Origin: Lacinutrix sp. 5H-3-7-4
GTDB lineage: Bacteria > Bacteroidota > Bacteroidia > Flavobacteriales > Flavobacteriaceae
Length of the DNA: 64,000 nucleotides
Direction: 5' to 3'
Assembly: GCF_000211855.2 (NCBI RefSeq)
Contig: NC_015638.1
Span: forward strand, 1,957,001-2,021,000
Position 1 is the stretch's first letter. Each line of letters opens with the position of its first letter. The notes beneath the pieces were generated by a model, which saw only the letters and a program-made list of their open reading frames with translations, did not search any database and was not told the origin of the DNA. The position numbers and the translations under genes are program-made. Positions 60,372 through 64,000 of this stretch are shown here, piece by piece.

Positions 60372-61471
60372 TTAAGTTTTTAGATTTACAAGCCATAAAC
60401 GCTAGGTTTGACACAGCGTTTAAAAATCAGTTTCAACAGTTTTTAAATTCTGGCCAATACATTTTAGGTAACGGTGTAAAACAGTTTGAAACAGCATTTG
60501 CAAACTATTGCGGTACAAAATATTGTATAGGTGTAAGTAATGGTTTAGATGCTTTAATTATTACGTTTAAAGCTTATATGCAATTAGGAAAATTGCAAAA
60601 AGGAGACGAAGTTATTGTGCCAGCAAATACATTTATAGCAACACTATTAGCTATAACAGAAGTAGGTTTAAAACCTGTTTTAGTAGAGCCAGATATAAAC
60701 ACTTTTAATATTGATGCTCAAGAAATAGAAAAGCATATAAATGCAAAAACTAAAGCCATAGTAATTGTGCATTTATATGGGCAATTGGCTAATATGGAAA
60801 GTATTAATTTATTAGCTAAAAAAAATAATTTATTAGTAATAGAAGATGCTGCACAGGCGCATGGAGCAATAAATAACAGCAAAAAGCGAGCAGGAAATTT
60901 AGGCGATTGCGCAACGTTTAGTTTTTATCCAGCTAAAAATTTAGGTGCTTTAGGAGATGCAGGAGCAATAACGACCAATAATAAAGATTTTGCAAATATT
61001 TGCAATGCTATTAGAAACTACGGTAGCAGTGAAAAATACATTCATAATTATCTAGGAAGTAACAAACGTTTAGACGAATTACAAGCGCTGTTTTTAAACG
61101 AAAAGCTTAAGGTGTTAGATGCAGATAATGAAGCCAGAAGAGACGTCGCTAATAGGTATTTAAACGAAATTAAAAATAAAAAAATAACGTTACCATACTA
61201 TAATGGTTCTAAAAACCACGTATTTCATTTGTTTGTAATTTTAGTTAAAAACCGAAATAAGTTTATAAATTATATGGAAACAAATGGTATAGAAACGGCC
61301 ATTCATTATCCTGTGGCACCACATAAACAAGAAGCTTTTAATACGTTCACACCGAAACATTTACCTGTTACCGAAAATATACACAACAATTGTGTTAGTT
61401 TGCCTATTAGTCCTATATTGTCTTCCAAAGCTATTACAACCATTATCGCCACAATTAATACCTATAATTGA
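60368..61471 (+). CDS. DegT/DnrJ/EryC1-type sugar aminotransferase
   Basis: 367 residues, PLP fold type I. QFETAFANYCGTKYCIGVSNGLDALIITF, VIVPANTFIATLLAI, IEDAAQAHGA and FSFYPAKNLGALGDAGAI with the PLP-binding Lys, and ETAIHYPVAPHKQEAF are the conserved segments. It aminates a keto-sugar nucleotide, for example toward FucNAc-, QuiNAc- or Qui3N-type sugars. Starts 4 bases before the stop of the acyltransferase gene, so an aminate-then-acylate pair is plausible. Confidence 0.95.
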   Translation: MIKFLDLQAINARFDTAFKNQFQQFLNSGQYILGNGVKQFETAFANYCGTKYCIGVSNGLDALIITFKAYMQLGKLQKGDEVIVPANTFIATLLAITEVGLKPVLVEPDINTFNIDAQEIEKHINAKTKAIVIVHLYGQLANMESINLLAKKNNLLVIEDAAQAHGAINNSKKRAGNLGDCATFSFYPAKNLGALGDAGAITTNNKDFANICNAIRNYGSSEKYIHNYLGSNKRLDELQALFLNEKLKVLDADNEARRDVANRYLNEIKNKKITLPYYNGSKNHVFHLFVILVKNRNKFINYMETNGIETAIHYPVAPHKQEAFNTFTPKHLPVTENIHNNCVSLPISPILSSKAITTIIATINTYN

Positions 61472-62805
61472 AAAAACTTCTTAATTACATAAACAATAAT
61501 GTTTTAGTTAAAGTTGCTTCCCTTAATTCGGTTTCCGTAATTATTAAGATTATAGCAGGTTTTTTAACCTCTAAATTTATAGCCATTTTTGTTGGAGCCG
61601 AAGGTTTAGCTTTAGTGGGTAATCTTAGAAACTTTGTAAGTTCGGCACAATCATTTTCTATTTTAGGTTTATACAATGGTGTAGTAAAATATATTGCACA
61701 AAATAAAAGCAATAGAGTAGAGCTCTCTAAAACATTATCTACAGCATTTTATCTAGGTTTTATAGCAACTGCTATAATTTGCTCGTTTATATATTATAAT
61801 GCAGATTATATAAACGATTCTATTTTTCATGAGTATAATGACTATGCATACGTAATTAAAATATTTGCCATTGTACTGCCATTTTATGCGTTAAACATGC
61901 TTTGTTTTTCGATAATGAATGGTTTTTCAAAATTTAAGTTTCTAATTGTTTTTAACATATTTGGGCAGATTTTAGGAGCAGTTATTACCATTTTTTTAAT
62001 CTGGCAAAACCAAATAGATGGTGCATTAATATCTGTAGTAATAGCAGAGTCACTATTGTTTTTAATAACCTTGGTAGGTATTTTAAACAGGAAAAATTTC
62101 ACCAAACTAGTTAGAGTCACGCAATTTAGTTTAGCATATGTAAAAAAATTAAGCTCGTATTCTATAATGGCTTTATTTTCTGCAATTGTAATGCCTTTGG
62201 TAGCTATTGCAATAAGGTCGTACATAATAGATGAGGTAGGTTTAAAGGAAGCAGGAATGTGGGAAGCAATGAATCGTATTTCTAAATACTATTTAATGTT
62301 TGTGTATTCTCTTTTAACACTTTATATATTGCCTCGTTTTTCTGAAATTAATTCTACTAAAGGTTTTAGAAAAGAAGTTTTTGGGTTTTACAAAACTATA
62401 ATACCAATTTTTGCAGGAGGACTTTTAATTATTTATTTGCTTAGAGAATACATAGTTCAAATTCTTTTTACATTCGAGTTTGATCCAGTAAGTGATTTGT
62501 TTTTATGGCAGCTATTAGGTGATTTTGTTAAAGTGTTATCTATTATTATAGCGTATCAATTTTTAGCCAAAAGAATGTTTTGGCATTATATAATTACCGA
62601 AGCTTTTTCTGTAATCATTCTGTATTTAACAAGTATGTTTTTTATAGATAATTTTGGTGTAAAAGGAGCGAATATTGCACACTTTGTTACTTACGTCATG
62701 TATTATGGAGTAATATTATTAATTTTTAGTTCGTCGTTATTTGGAGTCTTGCCAGATGCAGAAATTGAAAAAGAAGATTCTCAAGATTCCCAAAACTCTA
62801 AATAG
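61468..62805 (+). CDS. O-antigen/oligosaccharide flippase (Wzx-like)
   Basis: 445 residues from TTG 61468, which overlaps the stop of the aminotransferase (TTGA). About twelve membrane helices; VKVASLNSVSVIIKIIAGFLTSKFIAIFVGAEGLALVGNLRNF is the start of the polysaccharide-biosynthesis MATE-like family. It should flip lipid-linked glycan units to the periplasm. Its 3' end overlaps the convergent glycosyltransferase gene by 25 bases. Confidence 0.9.
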   Translation: MKKLLNYINNNVLVKVASLNSVSVIIKIIAGFLTSKFIAIFVGAEGLALVGNLRNFVSSAQSFSILGLYNGVVKYIAQNKSNRVELSKTLSTAFYLGFIATAIICSFIYYNADYINDSIFHEYNDYAYVIKIFAIVLPFYALNMLCFSIMNGFSKFKFLIVFNIFGQILGAVITIFLIWQNQIDGALISVVIAESLLFLITLVGILNRKNFTKLVRVTQFSLAYVKKLSSYSIMALFSAIVMPLVAIAIRSYIIDEVGLKEAGMWEAMNRISKYYLMFVYSLLTLYILPRFSEINSTKGFRKEVFGFYKTIIPIFAGGLLIIYLLREYIVQILFTFEFDPVSDLFLWQLLGDFVKVLSIIIAYQFLAKRMFWHYIITEAFSVIILYLTSMFFIDNFGVKGANIAHFVTYVMYYGVILLIFSSSLFGVLPDAEIEKEDSQDSQNSK

Positions 62806-63917
62806 CGTTTTGCGCTATTAATATAATTATGTTCTTTATTTACAAAGCGCTGCGCTGCATGTCCTATTTTGGTAATGTTATCTGGGTTTTCTATAAGGGC
62901 ATTTAAATGTTTAATTATCGCATTAACATTTGGTGTAGCATTTATGGCAATGCTATTTTTTTCTAAATTATAGTGCAGTAAACATTCATTTTCTAAACCT
63001 GTAAAAACAACCTTGCCCTTAGCCATAGACTCTAAAGCATTATAACCTTGATCGTAACTATAAACCTGGTCTAGTATAATGTGTGCATCATTATAAGCTT
63101 TAATATACTCATTGTAAGGTAAATTATGAGTTGTAATTACCTTAACCTTATCGCCATGAGATTTTTGTATTTCCTTCAAAGCAATTTCAAATAAATCGTT
63201 ACCTTTTTTGTAATAATTATTTTTGTTAATACCATGAAATATTACAATGGGATTTAAGTTTGTTAATGCTTTAAATTCTAAAACATCAACATTAATTGGG
63301 TTAGCAATCATACCTAAATATTTAGGATGGTTTTGTAATGGTAAATGGTAATCAAAATCTGAAGCAATAACACCTTCAATACCTTTAAAAACGGTATCGT
63401 GCAATTTTTTATATTCTGGTTTTAAGTATTTTAAAACAGATTGGTAGTTGCTTTTTTTTCCTTTTTCATTAAAAAACGGTGTAAGTATAGAGTATTTTAA
63501 GTTTTTATTATAGGCGTAGTTAACACTTGTATAGTCTGTACCACAAGAGAGCAAATAAATTTTACTATTGTTTTTTTGTATTGAATTAAAAATATACGCT
63601 TCAATATTAGGCGTGCACATAAAAGCACTTTCGTTAATAAATTGCACAACATCAAAACCACTAAGTTGTGGTAAAGCATTTTTAATTTGCCTTTTAATAT
63701 CTAAAGAATATAAATCGATTTTACTAAGCTTATAAATAAGCACTTTTAGTTTTTTAAAAAATCCTTTTTGGTAGCGTTTTTTTAAAAGAATATCTACGGG
63801 AAAATTTTTAAAACCATCATTTAATCCAGCAATAACAACAGTGTGTCCTAACTTTTCAAGGCCAGCCTTTAAAGAATTGTGTAAATTGCTATATTCTCCT
63901 ATTAATAAAATCTTCAT
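62781..63917 (-). CDS. glycosyltransferase, GT4-like
   Basis: 378 residues. N-terminal ILLIGEYSNLHNSLKAGLEKLGHTV begins a GT-B fold; IVIFHGINKNNYYKKGNDLFEIAL and HIILDQVYSYDQGYNALESMAKGKVVFTGLE follow, the latter containing the E-S-M-A-x-G acceptor/donor region of GT4-type enzymes. No membrane segment. It faces the flippase and probably extends the same glycan. Confidence 0.85.
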   Translation of the reverse strand: MKILLIGEYSNLHNSLKAGLEKLGHTVVIAGLNDGFKNFPVDILLKKRYQKGFFKKLKVLIYKLSKIDLYSLDIKRQIKNALPQLSGFDVVQFINESAFMCTPNIEAYIFNSIQKNNSKIYLLSCGTDYTSVNYAYNKNLKYSILTPFFNEKGKKSNYQSVLKYLKPEYKKLHDTVFKGIEGVIASDFDYHLPLQNHPKYLGMIANPINVDVLEFKALTNLNPIVIFHGINKNNYYKKGNDLFEIALKEIQKSHGDKVKVITTHNLPYNEYIKAYNDAHIILDQVYSYDQGYNALESMAKGKVVFTGLENECLLHYNLEKNSIAINATPNVNAIIKHLNALIENPDNITKIGHAAQRFVNKEHNYINSAKRYLEFWES

Positions 63918-64000
63918 TCACTATATTTGATGCATCCAATAAACTAAAACGCTTGCAAAGTAACAATAAAAAAAAAATATGCCTAGTCGTATCGTCTTTA

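Overview
The window is AT-rich DNA from a bacterium of the Bacteroidota, almost certainly a marine member of the Flavobacteriaceae. The evidence is a SusC/SusD pair, recurrent promoters of the Bacteroidota form TTG-N19-TAnnTTTG, a tmRNA whose tag reads GENNYALAA, and an alginate-degradation locus typical of algae-associated flavobacteria. No rRNA, tRNA or CRISPR array was seen.

Layout. 1-6.7 kb: mixed housekeeping genes (UDG-like protein, serine hydrolase, DEAD-box helicase, VF530-like protein, AlkD-like protein, TrmL), interrupted at 3.9-4.8 kb by a small hairpin-flanked gene cassette carrying a cytochrome c. 6.7-13.6 kb: a complete trp operon (trpEGDCFBA, minus strand) behind a leader peptide with three consecutive Trp codons and an attenuator. 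13.6-16.5 kb: thioredoxin-like and rhodanese proteins and an alpha/beta hydrolase. 16.6-36.7 kb: a full alginate utilisation locus on the plus strand. It has three PL7 lyases, one PL6, one PL17, KdgF, SusC, SusD, a PKD-domain surface lipoprotein, a GntR/FadR-type regulator, an MFS transporter, a DEH-reductase-like SDR, KDG kinase, KDPG aldolase, a shortened LacI-type regulator and an EamA transporter. Polymer would be cut outside the cell, imported by SusCD, reduced to monomers by the lipoprotein lyases and PL17, linearised by KdgF, moved inwards by MFS, and fed through DEH reductase, KdgK and Eda to pyruvate and glyceraldehyde-3-phosphate. Two promoters, before the first PL7 gene and before susC, share 13-bp-spaced copies of the palindrome TGGTAAACCA that overlap the -7 element. 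These are good operator candidates for the GntR-type regulator.

36.7-42.5 kb: an accessory region immediately beyond the 3' end of ssrA (tmRNA), all genes on the minus strand. It is an array of small gene blocks (toxin-antitoxin pair, lipoprotein, unknown proteins, YD-repeat-like secreted protein) separated by about 130-bp imperfect hairpins. In three blocks here, and in the 4-kb block, the four bases after GTTGT at one end of the gene are exactly complementary to the four bases before ACAAC at its other end, and those four bases differ from block to block. That is the arrangement made by integron gene cassettes, but the core sequence is not the classical GTTRRRY and no integrase is present. 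A complete IS3-family element (1302 bp, GCA target duplication) has inserted into the array, and a remnant of a related IS lies near its left end.

42.9-53 kb: ordinary chromosomal genes (HVA1-like protein, lysine-type oxidoreductase, SDR, a thrombospondin-type-3 surface lipoprotein, kdsA, typA). 53-64 kb: a cell-surface polysaccharide cluster (membrane proteins, methyltransferases, GT2, FemAB-like protein, DegT/DnrJ aminotransferase, flippase, GT4-like) containing two adjoining pseudogene fragments. Three copies of a dispersed palindromic repeat occur at 7.55, 42.93 and 50.63 kb; the first sits between trpB and trpA.
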